This document shows, piece by piece, positions 1 to 6,891 of a stretch of 9,199 nt of DNA (within the stretch, counting starts at the first letter, position 1; each line of letters begins with the position of its first letter). Where the stretch lies: the NCBI GenBank assembly GCA_026193125.1, contig JAPHSC010000050.1, positions 1 to 9,199 of the forward strand. The letters run 5' to 3'. The notes under the pieces are model-generated. The model was not told where the DNA came from. It saw only the letters and a program-made list of their open reading frames with translations, and did not search any database. The stretch is from Gammaproteobacteria bacterium (lineage in GTDB: Bacteria; Pseudomonadota; Gammaproteobacteria; Steroidobacterales; BM003). A program made the translations under genes and the position numbers.

Positions 1-1089
1 AAGATTGTAGCGCTGGGTGTTCACGGGCCCGCGCGGGAGACCCTGGACGCCCGGGGCCGCGCCCTGTTGCCGGGTTTCATCGACTGCCATACCCATGCGC
101 TGTGGGCCGGCGACAGGCTGGGCGAGCACCTGGCGCGTCTGGCGGGCGCCAGTTACCAGGACATCGCCAAGGCAGGCGGCGGCATCCTGGCCACTGTGAA
201 GGCAGTGCGTGAATCCTCCGAACAAGACCTGGCCGCAAGTGCCCTGCCCCGCCTGAATGCGCTGCTGCGGGAAGGTGTCACCAACATCGAGATCAAAAGT
301 GGCTACGGCCTGGACACCGAATCCGAACTGAAGATGTTGCGCGTCATTGGCAGGCTGGGCGAGCTATCGGGTGTGGACATTCATCCCACCTTCCTGGGCG
401 CCCACGCCATCCCGGCAGGCACTCAGGCGGATCAATACCTGGACCAGGTGTGCGACGACATGCTTCCCGCCGTGGCCGCCGAGGGACTGGCCGAGGCGGT
501 AGACATTTACGTCGAGCGCATCGCCTTTGGAGTTGAGCACATGCGCAGGCTGTTTGAACAGGCCACTGCGCTGGGTCTGGGTTGCCGCGTACACGCAGAG
601 CAGTTTTCCGACATGGGTGCCAGCGAACTGGCGGCGAAGATGGGAGCCTGGTCCTGCGACCACCTGGAGTACACCGGTGAGGCAGGCGCTGCAGCCATGG
701 GTCGCGCCGGCACCGTGGCCGTGTTGCTGCCCGGGGCTTTCTACTTTTTGAAGGAGACTCGGAAACCACCGGTTGCCCTGTTCCGCAATCACCAGGTACC
801 CATGGCGCTGGCCACCGATCTGAATCCCGGTTCATCGCCGATCGCAAGTTTACTCACCTGTATCCACATGGCTCCGGTATTCTTCGGCCTGACACCTGAT
901 GAATGCCTGCTCGGGGTTACCCGTCATGCAGCCAGCGCCCTGGGCAAGGGCGCCGAATTGGGAACGCTGGAAGCAGGCAAAACAGCAAATTTCTGCTTGT
1001 GGGATCTGGCTGATCCACGGGCCCTGACCTACCAACTTGGCGGCCTGCTGCCCGAGGCCGTGTACATTCGAGGACAACGGCATGCCTGA
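1..1089 (+). CDS. hutI: Imidazolonepropionase, 5'-truncated
   Basis: HutI hydrolyses 4-imidazolone-5-propionate to N-formimino-L-glutamate, the third step of cytosolic histidine degradation. Frame 1 is open from the first base, so the gene runs in from the left; 362 residues are visible. In family members of about 400-410 residues the metal-binding HxH lies near residue 73-75; here CHTH is at visible codons 29-32, so about 43 N-terminal residues are missing. Other amidohydrolase-superfamily motifs follow in order: EIKSGYGL (substrate loop), FLGAHAIP, the metal/catalytic HAEQFSD, DHLEY, LLPGAFYFL, and ATDLNPGSSP carrying the catalytic Asp. The TTG at 67 could be read as a start but lies inside the conserved barrel just before HTH, so it is internal. 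The stop codon overlaps hutH by 8 nt, indicating one operon. No frameshift or missing active-site residue was seen. Confidence 0.96.
   Translation, partial: KIVALGVHGPARETLDARGRALLPGFIDCHTHALWAGDRLGEHLARLAGASYQDIAKAGGGILATVKAVRESSEQDLAASALPRLNALLREGVTNIEIKSGYGLDTESELKMLRVIGRLGELSGVDIHPTFLGAHAIPAGTQADQYLDQVCDDMLPAVAAEGLAEAVDIYVERIAFGVEHMRRLFEQATALGLGCRVHAEQFSDMGASELAAKMGAWSCDHLEYTGEAGAAAMGRAGTVAVLLPGAFYFLKETRKPPVALFRNHQVPMALATDLNPGSSPIASLLTCIHMAPVFFGLTPDECLLGVTRHAASALGKGAELGTLEAGKTANFCLWDLADPRALTYQLGGLLPEAVYIRGQRHA
1071..1074 (+). promoter_or_regulatory. Shine-Dalgarno site fixing the hutH start
   Basis: AGGA lies 7 nt upstream of the ATG at 1082, inside the end of hutI. An in-frame upstream ATG at 1037 would add 15 residues (beginning MAACCPRPC) that do not resemble HutH. 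The site, and the MIO triad landing at the usual residue number, support the start at 1082. Confidence 0.6.
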
Positions 1090-2602
1090 GCTTCAACTCA
1101 CGGGCCACGACCTGAGCCTGCAACTGCTACGCGAATTCTCCGCAAGCCCGGGCCAGGCCCAACTTGCTGCGCAGGCACGCGGTAACATGCAACACAGCGT
1201 GGATGCGGTGAACAAGGCAGTTTCACGCGGTGAACCGCGTTACGGCATCAACACCGGTTTTGGCGCCTTTGCCAATCAGAGCATTTCGGTCGAGCAGGTC
1301 CGGGACTTGCAATACAACCTGGTCCGCTCACACACCTGTGGCGTGGGCGATCCCCTGCCCCGGCATATCGTACGCCGAGTCATGCTGCTCAAGGCCAACA
1401 GCCTGGCCGTGGGATTTTCCGGTATTCGACCCGAGGTGGTGGACACACTGCTGGCCCTGCTCAATCATGATGCGCTCCCGACAATTCCGGGTAAGGGTTC
1501 TGTCGGTGCATCCGGCGACCTGGCTCCGCTTGCGCACCTGGCGCTGGCCTTGATCGGCGAGGGCGAAGGCACCCAGGGTCACGCCGAGCTGGCCGGCGAG
1601 GCCTTGCTGGCTGCAGCCCACGCCAGGCCCGTTGAGCTGGGGGCCAAGGAAGGACTGGCCTTGCTCAACGGCACCCAGGTCAGCGCCGCACTGGCCATGG
1701 AAGGTCTTTTCCGGCTGGATATTCTTCTGCGCACGGCCATTGTCGCCGGCGCCCTGACGGTCGAAGGACTCGCCGGCAGTTATTCACCTTTCGATGCGCG
1801 GGTGCATGAGGCGCGACGCTTGCCAGGGCAAATCAAGGCGGCCGAGCTATTCCGCAGCCTGCTCAGTGAAAGCGATATCCATGGTGGTCACAGCGGCTGC
1901 GATCGTGTGCAGGATCCCTACGCCGTGCGTTGCATGCCACAGGTCTTTGGCGCGGTGCTGGACACGCTTTGGCACGCCGCTCGCACGCTTGAACTTGAGT
2001 GCAACAGCGTTTCCGACAATCCTCTGATTTTCGGTGATGACGTGATTTCCGGCGGTAATTTCCATGCCGAACCGTTAGCGTTTGTTGCAGATTTTATGGC
2101 GATCGCCGCGGCTGAACTGGGTAATATATCCGAGCGTCGCACCGACTTGTTGGTGCGCCGGGTCAATCCGGGTCTGACCATGTTTCTGACTGAAATGCCG
2201 GGCGTGGAATCCGGCTTTATGATGGCCCAGGTCACGGCCGCTGCCCTGGCCTCGGAAAACAAGACCCTGGCCCATCCGGCCAGTGTCGACAGCATACCGA
2301 CCTCGGCCGGACAGGAAGATCATGTGAGCATGGCGCCCTGGGCAGGCCACAAACTGTTGGCCATCTGTGACAACCTGGCCACCATCCTGGCCATCGAACT
2401 GATGGGCGCCGCGCATGCCATCGACAGTCAGCAGCCCTTGCGTACTACGCCCGAACTGGAAGCCGTGCACGCCATCGTGCGTACCGAGGTGGTCCTGAAC
2501 AAGAAGGACCATCGCCTGGATCAGCACATGGCGGCAGTCACGCGCATGGTCAACAGTGGTATCTTCGCCGAGCAACTGCCCGGCGGTAGTCTCATCCCCT
2601 GA
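1082..2602 (+). CDS. hutH: Histidine ammonia-lyase (histidase)
   Basis: HutH removes ammonia from L-histidine to give trans-urocanate, the first step of histidine catabolism, as a cytosolic homotetramer. The protein is 506 residues, normal for the family. The Ala143-Ser144-Gly145 triad that cyclises into the MIO electrophile sits in the signature GSVGASGDLAPLAHLAL. Other expected residues are Tyr54 in RYGINTGFG, His84 in VRSHTCGVG, Asn196 in LLNGTQVS, and Tyr280 and Arg283 in RVQDPYAVRC; the QEDHVSM motif is near the C-terminus. Numbers agree with Pseudomonas putida histidase, as I remember it, to within one. The ATG overlaps the end of hutI by 8 nt, so translation is probably coupled. No hutU, hutC or transporter gene is in view; they would lie upstream, or elsewhere in the genome. 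The next gene is convergent, so hutH is the last gene of this operon. Confidence 0.98.
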   Translation: MPELQLTGHDLSLQLLREFSASPGQAQLAAQARGNMQHSVDAVNKAVSRGEPRYGINTGFGAFANQSISVEQVRDLQYNLVRSHTCGVGDPLPRHIVRRVMLLKANSLAVGFSGIRPEVVDTLLALLNHDALPTIPGKGSVGASGDLAPLAHLALALIGEGEGTQGHAELAGEALLAAAHARPVELGAKEGLALLNGTQVSAALAMEGLFRLDILLRTAIVAGALTVEGLAGSYSPFDARVHEARRLPGQIKAAELFRSLLSESDIHGGHSGCDRVQDPYAVRCMPQVFGAVLDTLWHAARTLELECNSVSDNPLIFGDDVISGGNFHAEPLAFVADFMAIAAAELGNISERRTDLLVRRVNPGLTMFLTEMPGVESGFMMAQVTAAALASENKTLAHPASVDSIPTSAGQEDHVSMAPWAGHKLLAICDNLATILAIELMGAAHAIDSQQPLRTTPELEAVHAIVRTEVVLNKKDHRLDQHMAAVTRMVNSGIFAEQLPGGSLIP

Positions 2603-2610
2603 GCTGTATC

Positions 2611-2626
2611 TGGTGCTGATCAGCCA
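2611..2626. terminator. Possible hairpin between convergent genes
   Basis: The perfect palindrome GCTGATCAGC at 2615-2624 extends to TGG...CCA with one bulged T. It lies in the 17-nt gap between hutH and the convergent hydrolase and runs over the hydrolase stop codon. It could slow both polymerases, but there is no T-tract on either side, so a classical rho-independent terminator is not supported. Confidence 0.2.
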
Positions 2627-3594
2627 GGCAGGGGAAACGTATTCATCGTTACGATTCCCTGCAGAATCTCGCCGTGCATGCGTATGTCGGCAGGATTATC
2701 CAGGGCCTGGTTAATGAATCCTGCGATGGTTGCCAGAGCCAGGTCCGACTCGGGCAACTGGTGGAACAGGGGAAAGACGTGGATCATGCTGTGCCACACC
2801 TGGGCCTGCACCCGCGCACCCTGGTAGGCCGCGCGCCGGGCCACACTCACCGTATCATCCAGCAGCATTTCGGTACTGCCGGCAAACATCAACAGGGGCG
2901 GAAAGCCCTCGAAACTCCCGTAATACGGCGAGGCCCTGGTATCCAGGGGATCACCGTCCCGCAAATAGGTTTTTCTGAATAACATCATGGCCTCGATGGT
3001 GAACATCGGATCACGGCGTGCATTGGCGATGGCGGTCGAACTCGGGGTTCCACCCTCGCTGGCTGCGGACAGGGTCACGGCACAGGCCGGCATGGGCAGG
3101 CCTGCCTTGCGCGCTTGCTGCAAGGTGACTAGCGTCAGATTGCCGCCCGCAGAATCACCCATGATCACGATGTTCTCGGCCGCAATGCCTTTGTCCAGCA
3201 GGCCACGGTAGGCGGCCAGGCAATCATCAGGTGCCGCAGGGAAGGGATGCTCTGGCGCCAGTCGGTAATCCGGTAACCAGGCATTGGTCCGCGTGACGTT
3301 GCACAGTCTGCCAAGGAAGCTGTGGTACAACTTCGGCGCATGAAAAACGAACCCTCCACCGTGCAAGTACAGCAGCACGCGGTCTGGCCGATTGCCTGGC
3401 AACTCCAGGTAATCGCAAGGCACACCGCCGATGTCGGTTGACCTCAGCACCTGTCCAGGCCATGGCTTGGCCAGGCGCGCGTCAATGCGTGCTACGAACT
3501 CGCGTAGGTCCGGGATATTGGCCTGCGCATTAATACGCCGGCGCACGAAGATGCGAAAAAATCCGTTTAGCAGCCTGCTTTGGATACTGGGCAT
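2620..3594 (-). CDS. Alpha/beta-hydrolase, HSL (hormone-sensitive-lipase) type esterase
   Basis: This is a probable carboxylesterase or lipase acting on short- to medium-chain acyl esters; the substrate cannot be told from sequence. The 324 residues match the family length. The oxyanion-hole motif HGGGF is at residues 78-82, the nucleophile elbow GDSAGG at 146-151 puts the catalytic serine at 148, and His272 in SMIHVF is the catalytic histidine. The acid is in GSTEMLLDDT (239-248): Glu242 is the usual position in relatives of this sub-type, with Asp246/247 as alternatives. The DYRLAPEHPFPAA stretch after HGGGF is also typical. No signal peptide is evident, although residues 7-20 are hydrophobic then basic and might associate with membrane. 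The gene is convergent with hutH (17-nt gap) and divergent from the HTH gene. AGGAAA lies about 10 nt upstream of the ATG, a mediocre ribosome site. Confidence 0.93.
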   Translation of the reverse strand: MPSIQSRLLNGFFRIFVRRRINAQANIPDLREFVARIDARLAKPWPGQVLRSTDIGGVPCDYLELPGNRPDRVLLYLHGGGFVFHAPKLYHSFLGRLCNVTRTNAWLPDYRLAPEHPFPAAPDDCLAAYRGLLDKGIAAENIVIMGDSAGGNLTLVTLQQARKAGLPMPACAVTLSAASEGGTPSSTAIANARRDPMFTIEAMMLFRKTYLRDGDPLDTRASPYYGSFEGFPPLLMFAGSTEMLLDDTVSVARRAAYQGARVQAQVWHSMIHVFPLFHQLPESDLALATIAGFINQALDNPADIRMHGEILQGIVTMNTFPLPG

Positions 3595-3630
3595 GGGCTT
3601 GCGCTTTCCTGTTTATCTTGGGGCCAGGAC

Positions 3631-3636
3631 ATTATA
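3631..3636 (-). promoter_or_regulatory. Candidate -10 box (TATAAT) for the hydrolase gene
   Basis: Read on the minus strand, this is a perfect TATAAT, 36 nt upstream of the hydrolase ATG, which would give a leader of about 30 nt. No good TTGACA-like -35 is found at 16-18 nt spacing, so the promoter may be activator-dependent or the match fortuitous. The divergent gene on the plus strand has a TTGACT at 3661-3666 but no convincing -10 at proper spacing. Confidence 0.4.
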
Positions 3637-3710
3637 CCGCTGCCGGCTTGCCAGGACGTATTGACTGGTAAACAACTGCCCCATGGGTGCATCATTGCTA
3701 CATCTGCAAC

Positions 3711-3717
3711 AGGGGAG
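3711..3717 (+). promoter_or_regulatory. Shine-Dalgarno site fixing the HTH gene start
   Basis: AGGGGAG ends 6 nt before the ATG at 3724. The same frame is open from an ATG at 3580, but that start would place 48 extra residues across the divergent promoter region and into the hydrolase gene, with no comparable ribosome site noticed. This site therefore favours 3724. A nearby ATG at 3720 is in another frame. Confidence 0.65.
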
Positions 3718-3723
3718 CCATGG

Positions 3724-4533
3724 ATGAAAACCTCAGACAAGGACCACAACCCGAACAGCCGGAACGAGGAAGAGACCCAGTCTAATCCACGGGAAAGAGG
3801 CAAGGCAGACACCTCCCCGGCCACCGGGCTAGCTAACGATCCCTCCCTGCTGGAATCGGCGGCCCGACTGACCGGTGGCCTGGCCAGCGGCGCTCTCAAG
3901 GAAATGCTCAAGCGTGGTGAGGCCTCCCTGCGCTGGGGCAGCAACCTGTTACTTGACTCACCTTTGTTGAATTCCCTGTCACCCGATCGACTGGAAGCCA
4001 TGAAGCAGGCCGGTACCGCGCTGCATGACCTGCGTGAAACCGCCGGACTGACCCTGGAGGACTTGAGCAAGGCTCTGGACATGGCCGACACATCCCTGCT
4101 CAAGGCGGTGGAAAACGGTACGGCCACCCTGTCCTTTGACCTGGTGTTAAGACTGGCATCCCTGCTGGCGCGCAATGACCCCCTGCCGTTCATCATCCGC
4201 TTCGCCCGCACCTACAACCCGCAACTGGAAAAAATGCTGGAGGGCCTGGGCGCGGGGAATTTGAGTCGCCAGATTGAACGTGAACGCCGCTTCGTGAACA
4301 TCCTCCGAAAACGCGACGGGGTGCGCAATCTCAGCGACGAGCAGTTCAAGAAGGTTCTCGAATTCAGCGAAAGCGCCTTCAACCTGGCGATGAGCTTTGT
4401 GGAAGAAAATGCCCCGCCGCCGGTGGGCAAGCGCAGATCTTCTGTGCCCAAGACCTCCAGCAAGACTCCGCCCAAAGTCAAAGCAAAGGCCAAGACAAAG
4501 AAAAAGGCAGCGCCCCGCAAGAAGGCAACATAG
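3724..4533 (+). CDS. Helix-turn-helix (XRE/Cro-like) protein with lysine-rich C-terminal tail
   Basis: This is a probable DNA-binding protein of 269 residues; I do not recognise a named family. Residues 1-38 are polar and look disordered. Residues 40-95 are predicted mostly helical (LLESAARLTGGLASGALKEM onward). Residues 99-149 fit a Cro/C1-type HTH: LHDLRETAGLTLEDLSKAL, then ADTSLLKAVENGTATLSFD and VLRLASLLA, where the LTLEDLSKALDMADTSLLKAVENG segment carries the turn. A helical charged region follows (180-228, rich in Arg, Glu, Phe). The tail (236-269) is Lys/Ala/Pro-rich, ending KAKAKTKKKAAPRKKAT, like histone-H1-type bacterial tails. No membrane segment or ligand domain is seen. It stands alone, divergent from the esterase gene, which it could regulate; that is a guess from position only. 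The TAG stop directly abuts a repeat element, so the repeat may have trimmed or provided the end of the gene. Confidence 0.8.
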   Translation: MKTSDKDHNPNSRNEEETQSNPRERGKADTSPATGLANDPSLLESAARLTGGLASGALKEMLKRGEASLRWGSNLLLDSPLLNSLSPDRLEAMKQAGTALHDLRETAGLTLEDLSKALDMADTSLLKAVENGTATLSFDLVLRLASLLARNDPLPFIIRFARTYNPQLEKMLEGLGAGNLSRQIERERRFVNILRKRDGVRNLSDEQFKKVLEFSESAFNLAMSFVEENAPPPVGKRRSSVPKTSSKTPPKVKAKAKTKKKAAPRKKAT

Positions 4534-4620
4534 GGGGACAGCAACCTTATCTTCCTCAAATTGGGTGGCAGGCGCCTTTTATCTTTAATACAGGTCTGTC
4601 ACCAAATAACTTCCGCTGCT

Positions 4621-4641
4621 GTAGTTAGGGTTACTGTCCCC
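4621..4641 (+). repeat. 21-bp direct repeat, unit 1
   Basis: The unit begins GTAGTTAGG and ends GGTTACTGTCCCC. It is identical to unit 2, separated by a 10-nt spacer (period 31). The leading GTAG matches the conserved tetranucleotide at the foot of REP hairpins recognised by RAYT transposases, as I recall that family; the internal stem here is weak. Confidence 0.85.
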
Positions 4642-4651
4642 ACAACTTAAG

Positions 4652-4672
4652 GTAGTTAGGGTTACTGTCCCC
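4652..4672 (+). repeat. 21-bp direct repeat, unit 2
   Basis: This is an exact copy of unit 1, ending 4 nt from the end of the reductase gene. A diverged third copy with two mismatches over 20 bp is found at 7010-7029, on the far side of the reductase/transporter operon. Confidence 0.85.
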
Positions 4673-4676
4673 GCCT

Positions 4677-5600
4677 TCAGAGCAGCGGCGCCATATAGGT
4701 CTCGATCTCACGCCTCAGCGCGGCATCAGGCAAGCGCCCGACAGCCGCACCCATATTGTCTTCGGCATGATGTGGCTTGGTGGTACCGGGGATGGGGATG
4801 ATCGACGCCGAGTACGACACGATGTACTTGAGAAATACCTGCCCCCAGCTATAGGCATCCATGTCGGCAGTCCAATCCGGGAGCGGTCGCCTGGCAACCG
4901 CTTTGAACAACTGACCCCTGGCAAACGGGAGATTTACCAGTACCGCGACACCCCGATCCCGGGCCAGCGGCAAAATACTTTTCTCGGCGACACGGTTCGC
5001 CAGGGAATAGTTGATCTGTATGAAATCCAGGGGATGCCTGCGCATGACGTCTTCCATTTCCGCGTACTGTTGCGGGTCGTGCGAGGTAACACCCAGATAG
5101 CGAAACCGGCCCTGCTCCTTCCAGGCCTTCATGGTCTCCAGTTCTGCTTCGGTACCACGAAGATTATGCACCTGCATGAGGTCGATCTGATCCCCACCCA
5201 GTAACTCGAAGGAGCGATTCATGCGCTCAATACCTTGTTGCTGGTCCTCTCTATCCACCTTGGTCGCCATGAACACATCGTCTCGAATACCGATGTCCCG
5301 CAGCAACTCACCAATGACCGTTTCTGCCTCACCGTAATTGGGCGAGGTATCAATAATCCTGCCACCGGATGTATGAAATACCTCCAGCGTTTGTCGAAAG
5401 CGCTGCATATCGGCGGCATCGGTATTTGAGCGATAGTCTCGCGTTCCAATTCCAATTGCGGGCACCTGCTCGCCGGTCGACGGAATGGTCGCCATGATCC
5501 TGGTTTGTGTTTCCGCCCGCAGGTCACGCCAGTTACCCGCGGCAGCAATGAATCCCGCACCGGCACTGAGTTCAAGGAATGTCCGTCTTGAAATGGTCAT
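4677..5600 (-). CDS. Tat-signal aldo/keto reductase
   Basis: This is an NAD(P)H-dependent reductase of carbonyl groups, predicted to be exported folded through the Tat system or anchored by its N-terminus; the substrate is unknown. The 307-residue protein starts MTISRRTFLELSAGAGFIAAA: a twin-arginine motif (Arg5-Arg6, SRRTFL) followed by a hydrophobic stretch to about residue 22; the cleavage site is unclear. The AKR fold follows from about residue 45. The catalytic tetrad is present: Asp84 and Tyr89 in IIDTSPNYGEAE, Lys114 in ATKVDRE, His145 in MQVHN. GVTSHDP (170-176), FIQINYSLANR (193-203) and IIPIPGTTKPHHAEDN (267-282) are typical of the cofactor side of the barrel. The ATG overlaps the stop of the upstream transporter gene as ATGA, and a strong AGGAGG lies 10 nt upstream (5611-5616), so the two are co-translated. 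Hand-counted lines in this gene are about 48-52% GC. Confidence 0.92.
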   Translation of the reverse strand: MTISRRTFLELSAGAGFIAAAGNWRDLRAETQTRIMATIPSTGEQVPAIGIGTRDYRSNTDAADMQRFRQTLEVFHTSGGRIIDTSPNYGEAETVIGELLRDIGIRDDVFMATKVDREDQQQGIERMNRSFELLGGDQIDLMQVHNLRGTEAELETMKAWKEQGRFRYLGVTSHDPQQYAEMEDVMRRHPLDFIQINYSLANRVAEKSILPLARDRGVAVLVNLPFARGQLFKAVARRPLPDWTADMDAYSWGQVFLKYIVSYSASIIPIPGTTKPHHAEDNMGAAVGRLPDAALRREIETYMAPLL

Positions 5601-6880
5601 GGCATTCTATCCTCCTGTTTTGCCAAACTCTCCTGTCGCGCACCCAGTTTAAGGGCCAGGACAGTCCATACGCCAACCACGGGCGAAGCAGCCAGCGCGA
5701 TGGCGCCGATCGAAAGACCCAGCGCGACCAGACCAGTATAGATCCAGCCGCTGAGCAGGTCGCCACCCCGGTACACTGCAGCATCCAGAAAGGGTTTGGA
5801 TTTGTACTTCGCTTCGCGTCCCAGCACTGTCCACAGGATTTCACGCGCAGGCTTCGTCAAGCCATAGCGCCCGGCGCGGTAAATAACCTGCACAGCCACC
5901 AGCACAGCCAGCGTCGGGTATACGCCTATTGCGACAAACCCGAGGGCCATGGCAGCCGGTACGATTGCCAACGTCAAGCCCACTCCCAGCCATTTGATAA
6001 TGCGGGCCGTCAGGTAGACCTGGAATATGATAGTCAACGCATTGACCAGCAAATCCACCCTGGCATAAAAGACAGTTCTCTCGCCACGGTCTGCAAAGGC
6101 CTCGGCCACAAGGTTGGCTTGCTGGAAATAAAGCATCGTTGATACAAAGGTCATCAAGGCGATAAAGGCTGCAATACCCAGCAGGTAAGGCGACGAAAAA
6201 ACAGCCCGCATACCGCTCCACGCCGTTCCCGGCACTCCCCTCGTCGCTTCTCCCGGGATCGCCACAGAACCCGTTTGAAAACGCCGGTGCAAGGCACTGG
6301 CACACCAGGAGGCGATTTCAAGCGGAATACACGCCAGCAACAACAGCGAGAACGTCGGCAGGATTTCAGCCAGCGCGGCGGTCATGGCCGAACCCGCCAT
6401 ACCACCCAGCGAACTGCCTACAGCGATAAAACCGAATAATCGTTTGCCCTGGCTGTTATCAAAACAGTCAGACAGAAAGCCCCAAAATACGGTTACCACA
6501 AACAGTGCATAGACACTGGTCCAGACATAAAACACACGGTCTATCCATACACGTGCCTCAAGCGGGAGAAATATCAGGCAGGTATAGAAGGCCAATAGAC
6601 AGGCGATCAAAAACCGGTTGGACAGAGGCACAAACACACCACGGGAGTATCTCGAAGCCAGCCAGGAATAGGCCGGCACGGCCAGCAGCATGACGACGAA
6701 TACCGCGGTCCACAGAATCTGCAAATTGCCACGATCTGCCGAGGAAATCTCATCCCGAACGGCGCGCAAAATGTAATAGGAAAACATGATGAAGAAGCCG
6801 TAAGCCGTTGCTATCAACAGCCCTCTCAGCTCATTATCATCATGAATATCAACAAACTTGTTGATCAGCGCTTTTAGCAA
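5597..6880 (-). CDS. 12-TM transporter, ATP/ADP-translocase-like (NTP/NDP exchange) MFS group
   Basis: This is an inner-membrane carrier of 427 residues. The sequence resembles free-living bacterial members of the ATP/ADP translocase-like group: YYILRAVRDEI (35-45) in the first membrane helix region, and YRAGRYGLTKPAREILWTV (334-352) followed by KYKSKPFLDAAVYRGGD (358-374). About 12 hydrophobic segments are visible (roughly 20-38, 54-75, 86-105, 115-136, 150-172, 177-195, 232-252, 275-290, 298-320, 322-337, 372-392, 394-412), with a hydrophilic central loop at 197-231. The substrate is not known; many members outside intracellular parasites are uncharacterised, so nucleotide transport should not be assumed. 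The start is TTG at 6880: the next Met (residue 32) would cut into the first helix, and a strong AAGGAG precedes the TTG. The gene is first of two, with the reductase downstream. Hand-counted lines are near 43-45% GC, lower than the flanking genes. Confidence 0.82.
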   Translation of the reverse strand: MLKALINKFVDIHDDNELRGLLIATAYGFFIMFSYYILRAVRDEISSADRGNLQILWTAVFVVMLLAVPAYSWLASRYSRGVFVPLSNRFLIACLLAFYTCLIFLPLEARVWIDRVFYVWTSVYALFVVTVFWGFLSDCFDNSQGKRLFGFIAVGSSLGGMAGSAMTAALAEILPTFSLLLLACIPLEIASWCASALHRRFQTGSVAIPGEATRGVPGTAWSGMRAVFSSPYLLGIAAFIALMTFVSTMLYFQQANLVAEAFADRGERTVFYARVDLLVNALTIIFQVYLTARIIKWLGVGLTLAIVPAAMALGFVAIGVYPTLAVLVAVQVIYRAGRYGLTKPAREILWTVLGREAKYKSKPFLDAAVYRGGDLLSGWIYTGLVALGLSIGAIALAASPVVGVWTVLALKLGARQESLAKQEDRMP

Positions 6881-6885
6881 ACCGA

Positions 6886-6891
6886 CTCCTT
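6886..6891 (-). promoter_or_regulatory. Shine-Dalgarno site supporting the TTG start of the transporter
   Basis: AAGGAG on the minus strand ends 5 nt before the TTG at 6880. It lies in the loop of a small potential hairpin, CCGA (6894-6897) pairing with TCGG (6882-6885), a 4-bp stem that could mildly hide the site. No clear promoter was seen in the 73 nt between the start and the repeat element at 6954. Confidence 0.6.

Larger units (their letters stand above)
4534..4672. repeat. REP/MITE-like element with inverted ends, copy A
   Basis: The 139-bp element fills the gap between two convergent genes. Its left end GGGGACAGCAACC (4534-4546) is the reverse complement, with one mismatch, of its right end GGTTACTGTCCCC (4660-4672, also 4629-4641). 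Inside, GGTGGCAG (4564-4571) faces CTGTCACC (4596-4603) with one mismatch, giving nested stems. It starts directly after the HTH gene stop and ends 4 nt from the stop of the reductase gene. It carries no ORF, so it would be non-autonomous. Such ends recall intergenic elements moved by REP-associated tyrosine (IS200-like) transposases; that assignment is from memory. It may also act as a bidirectional terminator. Confidence 0.65.

Noticed and set aside
344..847. 167-codon open frame on the minus strand opposite hutI
   Set aside because: It has the Arg/Pro-rich composition typical of antisense frames in GC-rich genes and no motif.
1037..1081. 15-residue upstream extension of hutH
   Set aside because: The residues are not HutH-like, the start at 1082 has an AGGA site, and the active-site numbering fits 1082.
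2075..2575. 166-codon open frame on the minus strand opposite hutH
   Set aside because: It lies wholly inside a conserved gene and has no recognisable domain or ribosome site.
3637..3660. Sigma-54-like TGGCA..GC spacing on the minus strand upstream of the hydrolase
   Set aside because: The GG/GC spacing is about right, but the TTGCA-like -12 element is poor and no sigma-54 activator gene is nearby.
3661..3696. Sigma-70 promoter for the HTH gene starting with TTGACT at 3661
   Set aside because: No acceptable -10 hexamer occurs at 16-18 nt spacing.
3580..3723. 48-residue N-terminal extension of the HTH gene from an ATG at 3580
   Set aside because: It would overlap the divergent hydrolase gene and its -10 candidate; a good ribosome site sits directly before the ATG at 3724.
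3567..4211. 214-codon open frame on the minus strand opposite the HTH gene
   Set aside because: It is an Arg/Ser-rich shadow with no recognisable motif, crossing the hydrolase start; the plus strand has a proper start and an HTH domain.
4621..4672. CRISPR-like repeat
   Set aside because: There are only two units with a 10-nt spacer and no cas genes; the unit recurs at 7010 as part of an intergenic element.
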